This document shows positions 26,010 to 37,000 of a DNA stretch of 64,000 bases, in pieces. Where the stretch lies: assembly GCA_020466095.1 (NCBI GenBank), contig CM035808.1, positions 20,820,980-20,884,979 of the forward strand, read 5' to 3'. This DNA comes from Chlorops oryzae (Eukaryota > Arthropoda > Insecta > Diptera > Chloropidae). Every line of letters starts with the position of its first letter. The stretch's first letter is position 1. A program made the position numbers and the translations under genes. The notes beneath the pieces were generated by a model. The model did not search any database. It saw only the letters and a program-made list of their open reading frames with translations, and had not been told where the DNA came from.

Positions 26010-27022
26010 GATGGTATGGTCAAAATCGAAACCCTGCTCTACTCAAAAAGAAATTTTCAATTTTTTTTTTTTACTATTAAGTAGTCAAGAGGACCCGAAA
26101 TTTTTGTTTTTTTAATAACGCGCAAGTACAAAAAATTCCCTTAAGAAAATATTGATTAATTTATGGAAATTAAAATTATGAATTAATACTAAAAATTTTT
26201 CTCTGAATTATCGTTTGTGAAAAAAATATCAATGTTTTTGTGATATTCCGAAACTGCTCAATGGGTGCTATGATGGAAATCGAAAATTTGGTGCAGATGT
26301 GATGAGATGGGTGAAAAATGGAAATGCAAAATGTTATGGCACTACGTATGATTCCATTAAATTTCGTTCGTCTTTGCGCTCCACATAAGGGTCGCTTCCA
26401 AGTGGCCATTTATCCAGAAGATTATCCTTCACTAGTCGCGAATCGAAAACGCGATTGTTCAGATAAGCCGTTGCCAGGTATCGCATTTCTTTGCTGTTTT
26501 GTTATTTCTTTTTTTTTTTTTTCTTCCGGTTGATGATGAGCTTTTATCAATAATGCGGAACTTGATGGAGTGATTGTGGGTTTGTTGAATGTGTTGGTTT
26601 AACTTGATGAGTTGAACTATGTGCTCACTATCGGAACACTCGATCTTTGTAATATATCCTTGAGTGTCTCGGTTTTAGGATATTTAATTGGGAATTTTTG
26701 CAGTAGATATCTATCTTCATTCGCCCAGCAGATCATTAAAAAAAGGGAGAGCTTCTCTGAAATCCTTCCGAAGTAGAAGTAAACTATTTGATTGATGCTT
26801 TCGGACTGACGGAATTTCGTATTGAAAAATCTTCATTTGCTTCGGAATTTATCGATTAAGCAAGATGCCATGGTAATGACCCTAAACAGTACACTGCAAA
26901 TAAAGTAATTTGTTAACAATTTAATTAAAAACGTAATGGTCGTCCTTCAATGCACCGAAAGAAAAGAAACCCAAAAGGTTATATATTTTTCTCAGTACTG
27001 AGATCCGATTTCCAGATCTATC

Positions 27023-27217
27023 TCATGATACAAGAAAACAAGATAGCGCCACTTCAGCCCGATGATGTCACAAATACAAAATGAGAGCTTCGTTGTTGTT
27101 GTTTTGCATGTTAAGCCCAACGTCACAACTATACTTTAGCATGGGAAACAACAACAATGCGAATGCTACAAAATAGCGGTACCCGAAATGGCGCTATCTT
27201 GCTCTCTTTGTATCATG
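27023..27217. mobile_element. Fold-back element with 8-bp target duplication
   Basis: The ends CATGATACAAGAAAACAAGA then TAGCGCC are complemented by GGCGCTATCTTG and TTTGTATCATG. GATCTATC is found at 27015-27022 and 27218-27225, an exact 8-bp direct repeat. Confidence 0.82.
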
Positions 27218-27891
27218 GATCTATCCGTTGTTATTATACACTCTGTGTTGAGGGTATATTGCGTTTATGTGGTTGTATGGAACACCCAGAACCAGTCGAG
27301 ATAGACCATACAAAATATTTATAGAAATGATCAGCGTTACCAGGAGATTCGATTAAGAGATGCCTGTCTGTATGTCCTTCTGTTTGTTCTTCTGGCTGAC
27401 CTTCTGTATTTCCGTCAGTTTGTCCGTCTGTCTGTATACAGTTTTCTTATCGAAGGAGTTGAGCTATCTTGACGAAATTTGGTATGTGCGTTGGCGGGGA
27501 CATGTCACATGAGTAAGATTAAGTTCGAGAATGGACACGATCGGACCATTTATAAAGGTACCTCCAGTACTAGGTTTTTCGAGATATTTTGATAAAATTT
27601 GATAGTTGAACATATTTAAAGCCAAGTTATTCAATTTCCAAGAATTGTAAAAGTGGGCGTGGCCGAAGGAAAATTGCCTCCTACACCAGAAATTCAAATG
27701 GGACTAGAACGAAAGTTGGCCCTTATGCATCCTCTCCAAAAATTTCTTTGACAGGTCCATTATTAAGGGTACCTCCAGTACTAGGGTCTGTCACAAAAAT
27801 CCCAAAACTTCCCCAAAATCGGACTTTTTCGAAATATTGCAATGAAACTTAGAATTTGAGCGTATATTTAAGACTCCGAATAGAGTTCAAA

Positions 27892-28074
27892 ATAATTGGA
27901 AAAGTGGGCGTGGCAAAGGGGCGGTTTTCATAAAGAAATTTAACAAAAGTCGGTATATGGGGCCCCTTATGGCCTTAAACACCTCTTGATATTAAAAATT
28001 ATTTTAACATGTGTGTCTGTGTCGGGTATTCTATTGTCAGGCTCGCCTGACTATAAGACCCTAACTTGTTTTTA
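27892..28074. repeat. Dispersed repeat, copy 1 of direct pair
   Basis: Contains AAAGTGGGCGTGGCAAAGGG, AACAAAAGTCGGTATATGGG, CCTTATGGCCTTAAACACCT and TGTCAGGCTCGCCTGACTAT. It ends ACCCTAACTTGTT. Nearly the same sequence recurs at 28279-28450. The TGGGCGTGGC part also occurs at 27654-27663. Confidence 0.85.
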
Positions 28075-28127
28075 TTTTGATTTATATATTCTTTTAACTG
28101 TCTAATTTGATGCATTAGACTAATTAG

Positions 28128-28130
<3 letters not shown>

Positions 28131-28161
<31 letters not shown>
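28131..28161. repeat. (CT)n microsatellite
   Basis: About 15 uninterrupted CT units. Confidence 0.95.
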
Positions 28162-28167
<6 letters not shown>

Positions 28168-28278
28168 GCAGTGATATCGAAGCTCTCCTTATTCGATCGT
28201 TTGATCGCTTGACAGTCGTAAACAGCGATAAAAGGGTAAGTTCAAATAATTTTTATCTAGATTAGAATTACAAAAATT

Positions 28279-28450
28279 TGGAAAATTGGGCGTGGAAAAG
28301 GGGCGGTTTCCATGATTAAATTGAACAAAAGTCGGTATATGGGGCCCCTTATGGCCTTAAACACCTCTTGGTATTAAAAATTATTTTAACGTGTGTCTGT
28401 GTCGGATATTGTTTTGTCAGGCTCGTCTGACTATAACACCCTTACTTGTT
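28279..28450. repeat. Dispersed repeat, copy 2 of direct pair
   Basis: Matches 27892-28074 over its whole length with scattered differences, ending CACCCTTACTTGTT. The copies are separated by about 200 bp that includes the (CT)n tract. Confidence 0.85.
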
Positions 28451-28631
28451 ATAATTGCATTCGCTTTTTAAAAATACTTTTCCTACGTTAATTTGTTTTC
28501 AAATGTGCAGCCCAAGATTTTGTTTAATTACTGGCAAAACTCCAGGTTGTCGGGGAAAATTGTAAATTAGCCTTTCAGTAAAAGATTCAATCTTTTCGAG
28601 ATTGAGTCACGAATCAAATTGTTTCTCTAAC

Positions 28632-28857
28632 AGGTATGTGATTGTTTTCCCTTTCGCGAGAAAGGTAATTCAATATCGAAATTGAAGTGATTAATTCCCC
28701 TTTTTCCTAGATTGAGAGGGAAATTGAATTTAATAGAGAATGCATATCGCCAGTTAGATCATGAGGTAATTCAAATTCCTACTCAATCTAGAGAAAGGTA
28801 AATCACATCAGTTGGGGAATTGAATTCCCCGGGAAAGGGAAAATAATCACATACCCG
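28632..28857. mobile_element. Fold-back element just 3' of Nup75
   Basis: The ends GGTATGTGATTGTTTTCCC and GGGAAAATAATCACATACC are near-perfect complements. The next inward block GAAAGG pairs as well. It lies about 110 bp beyond the Nup75 stop codon, so it may overlap the 3' UTR. Confidence 0.75.
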
Positions 28858-28964
28858 TAAATCAAAGAAATTTCAATTAATCATTTTTGAAGCCTTAAAT
28901 AATTTTTTTTAGTTTATTTAAAAATATTTATAACAAAAATGGAAAAATGTTGTATTTCTACTGC

Positions 28965-31900
28965 CTAGGGGCGTTTTAAAGTGCCTTCAATGATGATTGC
29001 ACGCGCGAGATTTCGTGCGCACGCCAAACGCAGAAGGTTGACAATTTCTTCTATGTTTGCGATGCGATAATCCTTTAAGATCTCAACGTTTGCCTAAAAT
29101 AGAAAAAAAATTTGTAACTATTTGATAAAAGAAAAAAAAAAAAAAAAAAACAATGGGGCCAGACATACATCAGGATCCTTTTCCATACGTTTTTTTGCCT
29201 TTTCAATCAACGGTACAAGGTGAGCTTCCAAATTCGCTAGTATCATATACGTTTCATTTGAAAGTAATTTTGGATCTTTTGACTCAAGCAATGGTATGGT
29301 ATCTATAAGTAGTGACGGCCAGAAACTATAACAAAATAGATATAAATTATTTTAAGTAAAAATTTCAAGTCTTTATTCCATGTACTATGCCGGTGTTGAC
29401 TTCGATTCCAGTAGAACGACTAAAACTTCAGCAGCATTTAGGAATTCTTTCATGCGGTAAAAACTATAGAATTCATAGTATTTACACAAAAATACCAAAC
29501 GTGGTGAAATCAGCATCTTTCCGCCAAGTTTTGTTATAACATCCGGGCATAGCAAATCGCCGGTTTTGGTATAATGCTTTAGGGAATAAAAAATCAAATT
29601 AAACGAAAATAAGATATAAATTTAAAATCAACATACTTTCAACAAGAAATCAGCAATGTATGTAACAAATATAGAATCTTTTGATCTAATTGCCCATTCC
29701 AATGCGTTTCCATAGCGTCCGCTATCGAAAGACCGTTTCGATTGTATTTTGCATATCTCTTGTTCTGGGGGAAAAAAAAAAATAAATTTTCACATACATT
29801 TTGAGCTGATTATGACTGAAGAAACTTTTTATACCTGCATTAAGAAATCCCTTTTTACGCGCTAGTGTTATGATTCTCAATGCTGTTTTCTCTGTACGAA
29901 CTGGTAGCTTCGGAAGGAGGATTTCCAATGCCGCTTGGCCTGTATAACAAAAGAAATTCGTATTACTTTTACGTCTGTCACACGTTATTGTTTTATGAGG
30001 AAAAAAAGCTTTAACTGACGTGTTCCTTCCAAAAAATGGCTTAAAATCAGATCCTTTTCCATACGTTTTTTTGCCTTTTCAATCAACGGTACAAGGTGAG
30101 CTTCCAAATTCGCTAGTATCATATACGTTTCATTTGAAAGTAATTTTGGATCTTTTGACTCAAGCAATGGTATGGTATCTATAAGTAGTGACGGCCAGAA
30201 ACTATAACAAAATAGATATAAATTATTTTAAGTAAAAATTTCAAGTCTTTATTCCATGTACTATGCCGGTGTTGACTTCGATTCCAGTAGAACGACTAAA
30301 ACTTCAGCAGCATTTAGGAATTCTTTCATGCGGTAAAAACTATAGAATTCATAGTATTTCACAAAAATACCAAACGTGTGAAATCAGCATCTTTCCGCCA
30401 AGTTTTGTTATAACATCCGGGCATAGCAAATCGCCGGTTTTGGTATAATGCTTTAGGGAATAAAAAATCAAATTAAAGAAAATAAGATATAAATTTAAAA
30501 TCAACATACTTTCAACAAGAAATCAGCAATGTATGTAACAAATATAGAATCTTTTGATCTAATTGCCCATTCCAATGCGTTTCCATAGCGTCCGCTATCG
30601 AAAGACCGTTTCGATTGTATTTTGCATATCTCTTGTTCTGGGGAAAAAAATTAAATGAAATTTTCACATACATTTTGAGCTGATTATGACTGAAGAAACT
30701 TTTTATACCTGCATTAAGAAATCCCTTTTTCACAGCATGCTTACAGTTGAATTTCAATGCGAATTTTTTCTTTCGAGAAAGTTATGAGAATCCTAGAATT
30801 CTACTGAATGAAAATTCTTTATATTACCTCATAAATTGCTACTCGAAATTCGTTATAACGGTTAAAAGTCATAGAAAAATCCAGAAGAAAGGAGTTTGAT
30901 TTTACAATTGCCGAAAACTTGGCCTGTTAACAAAAGAAATTTCTGTATTCTTTTTTCACGTCTGTCACACGTTATTGTATGAGAAAAATTTTAACTGTAC
31001 TTTGTCCTTCGCTGAAAAGATGCATCTTTAAGGAACAATTTTCAGCACAAAGATAAAAAAAAAAAGAATAATATGACTTTTAGAGTTTTTTGAATGAGAT
31101 TTACATATTAAAAATTTACTTTTCATTGATTATCTATTTCTTTAGCAGTTCTCATAAGCTTAAAAACGCCACATACTTATGATTACAAGAATGCTTGCCA
31201 TAATCGATATTCCAAGAATTCAATAAGACATCAAGAATCAAAACGATCGATTTAAAAAATAAATAATTAATAAAATTTATCTATTTCGAATTTTTTTATG
31301 GAGATTCGATCTTTCGAGCATGCCTGATAATGTTAACTACGTTTATTTTTCTAAAAGTTTTTTGTAAATGTAGGCTATAAGGCCTAGACCTTAATGGGTT
31401 GGATCAATTCATAATGTAGAAAAATTCATTGAAAATATGAGCAATGAGAATTTTCCGTTTGAAAAAGAAAATACAAACCCTCTATAGAACATTGTTCCAA
31501 ATAATCGATTCCGAATAGCCAAAGTGATTTATATGCCATTAGATTACTGCCAAAGTCGAAAATCAATGAATTCCGCAGCTGAGCACTCTCACTAAAAAAA
31601 AAATATTAAAAAAATATAAATAAATTTCTAAATAGAATTTTATCGTATTTCTCCAACGGGAACCTACTCGACTTGCCGTTCACCAACAATACGCAATTGA
31701 CCACAGTTGTAAAGAAGATCCGTAATGTGCGTCACAAACCATTGATTATCGCCCATCGTTTGAATGCGATGAATAACTTGATTCAAATCATTTTCCATTA
31801 GACGTAGAATAACCTGATCCAAGTACTTCAATTCAAGATTCTTCCCATCAATACCTTTTAGCTTGGCCCATCGTATTAGCCAATCGCTAGCTGCGCCACC

Positions 31901-33143
31901 CAATTCAAAGTGCTTCAAAACTGGATTCGTATAGAAAAGGAAACCAGGGAAATACTCATACCAACATTCAGAATTTTCGATTTCCGAATTCCATGCTATC
32001 GTATCGCCCAAAACGAGCTAAACCAAAGATTAAGGTACAAGAAAACCAATGAATAAGTATAAAAAATAATCCAATTTCTAGAATTACCTTTATGATATTT
32101 TCTAAATTCGGCTCAATTGATAGAACATTTGCAGCCAACTTGCGTTCCGTATCCATCTTCCAATATTCCCATTGTGAGCGAAACTTTTGTACCGTGAGAC
32201 CACTAGGCGACTATAAAACAATGTTTAAATTGAAAATTATTTGACACTACCTATAAAGTACACAAGACCATTAGTCATCTCTTACATTGTACGTTGGCAT
32301 TGCTTTGAGTATTTGAAGACTCATCTTAAATGCTGAACTTTCTGAGCTCGGATGAAGTTGTAAAAGGGCATGTGTTATTTCCAAATGACCTTGTAAAATA
32401 AGTCCCTTCAGCGTTGGCCAGTACTCATCACTTTCACCCGCCTCACGGCCGGACAATAATAAATCCGTTGCCGAACGTTCATCGGATGGAAAATGAAACC
32501 TTATCCAGTCCAGTAATTGCGGAATTACTGCTGATGCTGATGGTGGTTCCATAAAGAAAATCTCACACAAGTGCCAAATGCATTCGATGGAATAGAATAT
32601 GGATATATATTGCTTGTATGTCTCGCGATCGCATTCGACTTCCATCTCTTCGTCGGCATCCAATCCAATTGCATTTTGAAGCTTTTCAAGACAAGCTCTT
32701 ATGATGCTGCGATAAGCTTTTGAAATCTTGGCGTAGTCGCCTTTAGAACCGCGCCGTTTCAACGATTGAAGAGCTAAAAATGTTGCATTCGATTCGGCAA
32801 TTAAGCTTCGCAGGATGTTATCTTCAAAAATGAATTCCGGCTTAATAAGGTGTATGAAAGATGGGTCTTTCCCGGCATATTCTGTAGGCTCATCACGGCT
32901 AATGCAAGGTCGAAATGAACGAAGAGCTATTTTCGAGCTGTTGGGAACAAAGCTTCCCGCCAAAGTATTTCCATAACGTGTACTCAACTTATCTACAATG
33001 CTCTGGAAATATTGATTAGAGTGTCTGAATACATTAGAAAAGATTAATAACAATAATATTAATTAATATACAATTATTTATTATTGTTATTTATTATTAC
33101 AAAAGATTACTTCACTTACAAATACAGCCGGTTCGGTATCCAT
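28965..33143 (-). CDS. Nup75: Nuclear pore Y-complex nucleoporin Nup75/Nup85, 10 exons, 678 aa
   Basis: Scaffold nucleoporin of the Nup107-160 (Y) complex, made of alpha-helical ACE1-type repeats and needed for pore assembly and mRNA export. Exons on the minus strand: 33143-33120, 33002-32286, 32210-32088, 32017-31668, 31591-31479, 29939-29835, 29764-29637, 29576-29386, 29325-29169 and 29093-28965, totalling 2037 nt in frame. Nup85-family hallmarks are GLILQGHLEITHALLQLH followed by LKAMPTYN, the block SLWLFGIDYLEQCSIEGQAA, and ALEILLPKLPVRTEKTALR. The first exon codes only MDTEPAVF; joining to AGC at 33002 is the choice that keeps frame. Intron 5 (29940-31478) is enlarged by a degenerate copy of exons 6-9. 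The gene is divergent from Upf2. Length is close to the known insect protein. The symbol follows Drosophila usage. Confidence 0.93.
30048..31015 (-). pseudogene. Partial tandem duplicate of Nup75 exons 6-9 inside Nup75 intron 5
   Basis: This block is a near-identical second copy of 29172-30040. Copied exon 7 (30637-30510, 128 nt) is intact with both splice borders. Copied exon 8 (30450-30262) is 189 instead of 191 nt because of two single-base deletions, near 30360 and 30379, so it is frameshifted. Copied exon 9 starts at 30201 but loses homology near 30046, before its donor. Exon 6 keeps only its 3' end (30709-30727), and 30728-30925 is unrelated sequence before homology resumes at 30936-31015. 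The intact set is the distal one, which makes a full frame with exon 5. I read this as a recent duplication now decaying. An uncollapsed haplotype or assembly artefact is the alternative. Confidence 0.82.
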
Positions 33144-34088
33144 TATTCTCGGTTTTCAATGCTACCGGTCATATAGGTTATAGAGTTGCTCAATTATCGA
33201 TAGCACTATCGATTGGACTATCGAAAGTTTTGAGGCAAAATTCCTACATATGAGTCATAGTCAGAGCAGACTTGATCGTTTGCTGATATCATATATTTCA
33301 AATGGTTCGACATGCTTCTATGTATTGAATATGTAAAGGAATTCCTATGCTATTGTGCAAACTCTTCATTGGACATCAGATGTCAAAAATTTTACGAATA
33401 GGCACAAAGTAAAAATAAAAGATTTGAGTCGAATAAATAAAGATAATCGCCATCATATAGCATAAATTTGCTTGAGGTTTCCTCACACTTATTCCGACTA
33501 TAACAAATCATTACAAAAAATTCGACCAAATTGGGGTTCTTTGGCTGTTGAACAATTTTCTGTCCAAAGAGGTTATTTCAACTTTGTGTTGTGTCAGTCC
33601 GAAGTCAGACATACCGAAAACATGTTCCGGAACATTCAGTTCGTTGGCAATAAACGCAGGAGACAAGGAAAAGTTTCTTTGCCTCTTGCGTCTCTTGCCA
33701 ACGAACTAAATGTTTCGGAATATGTTTTAGGTATTCTGACTTCGGACTCAGCTGTTTTTGCTCGTAGGAACTGCTCTTCTTTTTCCTTTTTTCAACTCTA
33801 AACTGTCAAATTTTCTATTGAATTTTGTTCGCTTAAGTTTTTCAACGAAATTTAAAACTTTTATATTTGACCAAAAATGAATAAATGTCAGCTGCTTTTG
33901 ACATTTATGAGTTTTTCTTACATTGTTGTTGTACTACTGCCACCACCTTGTTAAATACGCCTTGTGCTCGTGTAAAGAAATTTGTTGCCAAGTTTTCGAT
34001 GGCGATTTTTAAAAATATCATCGATAGCTCGAAGTTCAATTGACATCTCTAGTCGAAAATCTATTTAAAACAAAAAAAAAAGTCGAGA
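33144..34088. promoter_or_regulatory. Divergent promoter interval between Nup75 and Upf2
   Basis: The two start codons are 945 bp apart on opposite strands, so both core promoters must lie here. TATCGATA, the binding site of the fly factor DREF (DRE), is present exactly at 33195-33202, about 50 bp upstream of the Nup75 ATG, with further ATCGAT-type half sites at 33208-33230. A related ATCGATAG lies at about 34019-34026, some 65 bp before the Upf2 ATG. DRE sites are typical of housekeeping genes, which fits a nucleoporin and an NMD factor. No TATA box is evident near either start. The middle is occupied by a 153-bp fold-back element (33596-33748). Confidence 0.5.
33596..33748. mobile_element. 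Nearly full-length palindromic MITE in the Nup75/Upf2 promoter interval
   Basis: The ends are AGTCCGAAGTCAGACATACC and its near-complement GGTATTCTGACTTCGGACT. Inward pairing continues through GTTCGTTGGCAA against TTGCCAACGAAC almost to the centre, so the whole element can fold into one hairpin. I see no clear target duplication. The inner stretch reading TTGCCTCTTGCGTCTCTTGC recurs at about 54197-54216, so a relative of the element exists elsewhere in the window. Confidence 0.7.
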
Positions 34089-37000
34089 ATGGGTGACGAA
34101 AATGAGGCAGAAAAAACGGAGGAACCAGCGGATACCGAGGCCAACAATGAGGAATCGGAGGAAGTCCAACGCCTGGAGCGAGAAGAACTGTCGAAATTCG
34201 TCCAGGACTCGAACGAGAAAATCGACTTTAAAAAGCAAATCCGTACCAAGAACTTGAACTGCCAAAGACAAGTAAGTTCAATAAAAACAAAATAATCGTG
34301 AAAATCAAAATATCTATAACTTGGCGAATGTTTTAAGTCCCATGATGACGATTATTTCGCTAAACTGGACTCGAGCCTGAAGAAGAATACGGCGTTTGTA
34401 AAGAAACTCAAACAATTCACAGCGGCACAATTGGATGCACTTTTAAAAGACATGAGTGGGTTAAATCTAAGCAAATACATCTCAGAGATCTGTGCGGCAC
34501 TAACGGAAGCCAAACTAAAAATGAATGATGTTATGGCAGCTGTTCAATTGTGTTCAGAACTGCATCAAACCTATGCGGAATTCGCGCCTCAATTCTTTGA
34601 GGCGTGGCAGAAGACATTAGCGCTCAAGCCAGCTGAGAAAATTGCCAATCCGAGTAAATTACGTGTCGATCTAAGGTTTTTCGCCGAGCTCGTTAGTTCT
34701 GGTGTGATCAACAGTAAACAGGGATTGTCCTTGCTGGGTGCGGTTCTGATAAATGTCATATCGCAGGACAAGGAGGACCATAGCAATTTTTCCATCATTC
34801 TGTCGTTTTGTAGGCACTGTGGTGAAGAATATGCTGGCCTTGTACCAAGACGCATGATGGCATTGGCTGAGAAATATGGCATTGATGATATACCAAGATC
34901 GGATTTTCTGCCACCGGATAAGCAACAGAATCTACGGAATTTATTGAAAGATTACTTCAAGACATTGTGCAAACACCTTTTGTCCGAACAGGCAGAACTA
35001 TTGAACATGACGAAGAATATTCGGCGTACGATGGAGTCGAAGGGTTAGCTAGGGGCTTTCTCATATATTTATATTGAATAGAGCATTAAATGTTAAATTC
35101 CTTTTGCAGGAGAAATTTCGAATGACAAGAAGGAAAAATGCGAGCTGATGCAATCGAATTTCGACAAATTGCTTTCGTCGGCACAAACATTGTCCGATCT
35201 GCTCGATGAACCATTACCAGCGCTGGCCAAGGAGACAGAGAGCTGTAATGCTGGAACGGTTATTGAAAGTATGCTGGAGGATTTTTCTACGGGTGATTTA
35301 GATCCGTGGGGCGATGAGGAGATCAAAAGTTTTTACACTGATTTACCAGATCTACGACAATTCTTACCCAATTTCTCAGCGCCCAAAATTGATCCCGATC
35401 AAGTGGATGAACCAACCGAAATGACCGAAGAAGCGCTAGATGCTCTGGACATTGATGGTGATATCGATACCGATGATCCGCCATCGAAATCATCGGATCC
35501 TTCGAATGAAAAGGAAGACATCGTTGAGGAGAGACATGCGCCGAAAGTACTGTAGCAGTGGATAAAATTGGAAATGCATTAATGGAAGCCGGTCGCAAAA
35601 ACTCAAGCCAAAAAGCTTCGCAAAGCAAACAACAATTCGATCAGTTTTTGAGTAGCCTTAACAATTGCGTAAATAAGGAATTAACCGATTCGGCTGCCAT
35701 TGAATTCCTGCTGAACTTCAATACCAAAAATAATCGCAAAAAGCTAACCAAATCGATTTTTGGTGTTCAAAGAACCCGTCTTGATCTATTGCCATTCCTC
35801 TCGCGTTTCGTTGCCATCATCAATCTTTGCAATACAGACGTGGCCATCGAATTATCGGATCTTTTACGCAAGGAATTCAAATGGCACATTAGGAAGAAGA
35901 ATCAACTCAATATCGAATCGAAGATAAAGATTGTACGCTTCATCGGTGAAATGGTGAAATTCGGTTTGGTGAAAAAATTCGATGCACTTGGATGTCTTAA
36001 AATGTTGCTGCGCGATTTCCAGCATCATCAAATCGAAATGGCATGCGCATTCATCGAAGTGGCGGGCATTTATCTTTACAACTGCAAGGATTCGCGACTA
36101 CTCACCAATGTCTTTCTCGATCAAATGATGCGTTTAAAGGCGGCAACAGCTCTAGACTCTCGACATGCTGCGCAAGTAGAGAGTGTTTTTTATTTGGTTA
36201 AACCTCCGGAATCCGTTAAACAAGACATTGTACTACGTCCGCCCATACACGAGTACATACGGCATTTGATTTTTGAGGAACTCTCGAAACAGAATGTCGA
36301 TCGTTGTATCAAAATGATGCGTCGCATTAATTGGTCTGATCCAACGATTAGTGACTACGCCATCAAATGCATGTCCAAGGCATACTTATTGAGATTTCCT
36401 CTTATACGTTGCCTTGCCGATTTGGTTTCTGGACTCAGTTCATACCAGGAACGTGCTGTTGTTATGGTTATTGATAATGTCTTTGAGGATATACGTGCTG
36501 GACTGGAAATACATTCACCCAAATTGGCTCAGCGACGTATAGCAATGGCCAAGTATCTTGGCGAGCTCTATAATTACAAATTAGTCGAGTCCACACACAT
36601 CTTTAACACGCTCTACTCCATAATATCGCTGGGGGTTTCTATGGATGAAAATTTTCCATCGGAGTTAGACCCTCCGGATAGTTTATTTCGACTTAAATTG
36701 GCATGTGTCTTATTGGACACCTGCGGACAGTACTTTACCAGCTCGAATACCTATAAAAAGTGAGACAAACTGAGAGAAAACCTTTTTATTGAGATTTACA
36801 ATTTTTTTTTTTTCAGACTGGACTATTTCTTGATATTTTTCCAACATTACTATTGGTTCAAAAAGTCTCACCCCATTTTTAGTAGGGCTGACAACACTTC
36901 CGATCTATTTCCAATACTTGTTGATCATATGTACCGTGATTGTTTGACAGCCTTGCGTCCTAAAATGAAGGTATTAAGACGCATTGAAGTTATCGAGTCA

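Larger units (their letters stand above)
26010..28964. other. Interval between the tektin start and the Nup75 stop
   Basis: Holds the tektin promoter (not resolved), two fold-back elements (27023-27217, 28632-28857), a direct-repeat pair (27892-28074 and 28279-28450) and a (CT)n tract (28131-28161). The short frame at 26318-26533 shows no recognisable motif. Confidence 0.45.

Noticed and set aside
33024..33053. Upstream Met and acceptor at 33023 as the Nup75 N-terminus
   Set aside because: Joining exon 1 there breaks the frame. Acceptor TTTCCAG at 33003 gives a continuous frame from ATG 33143.
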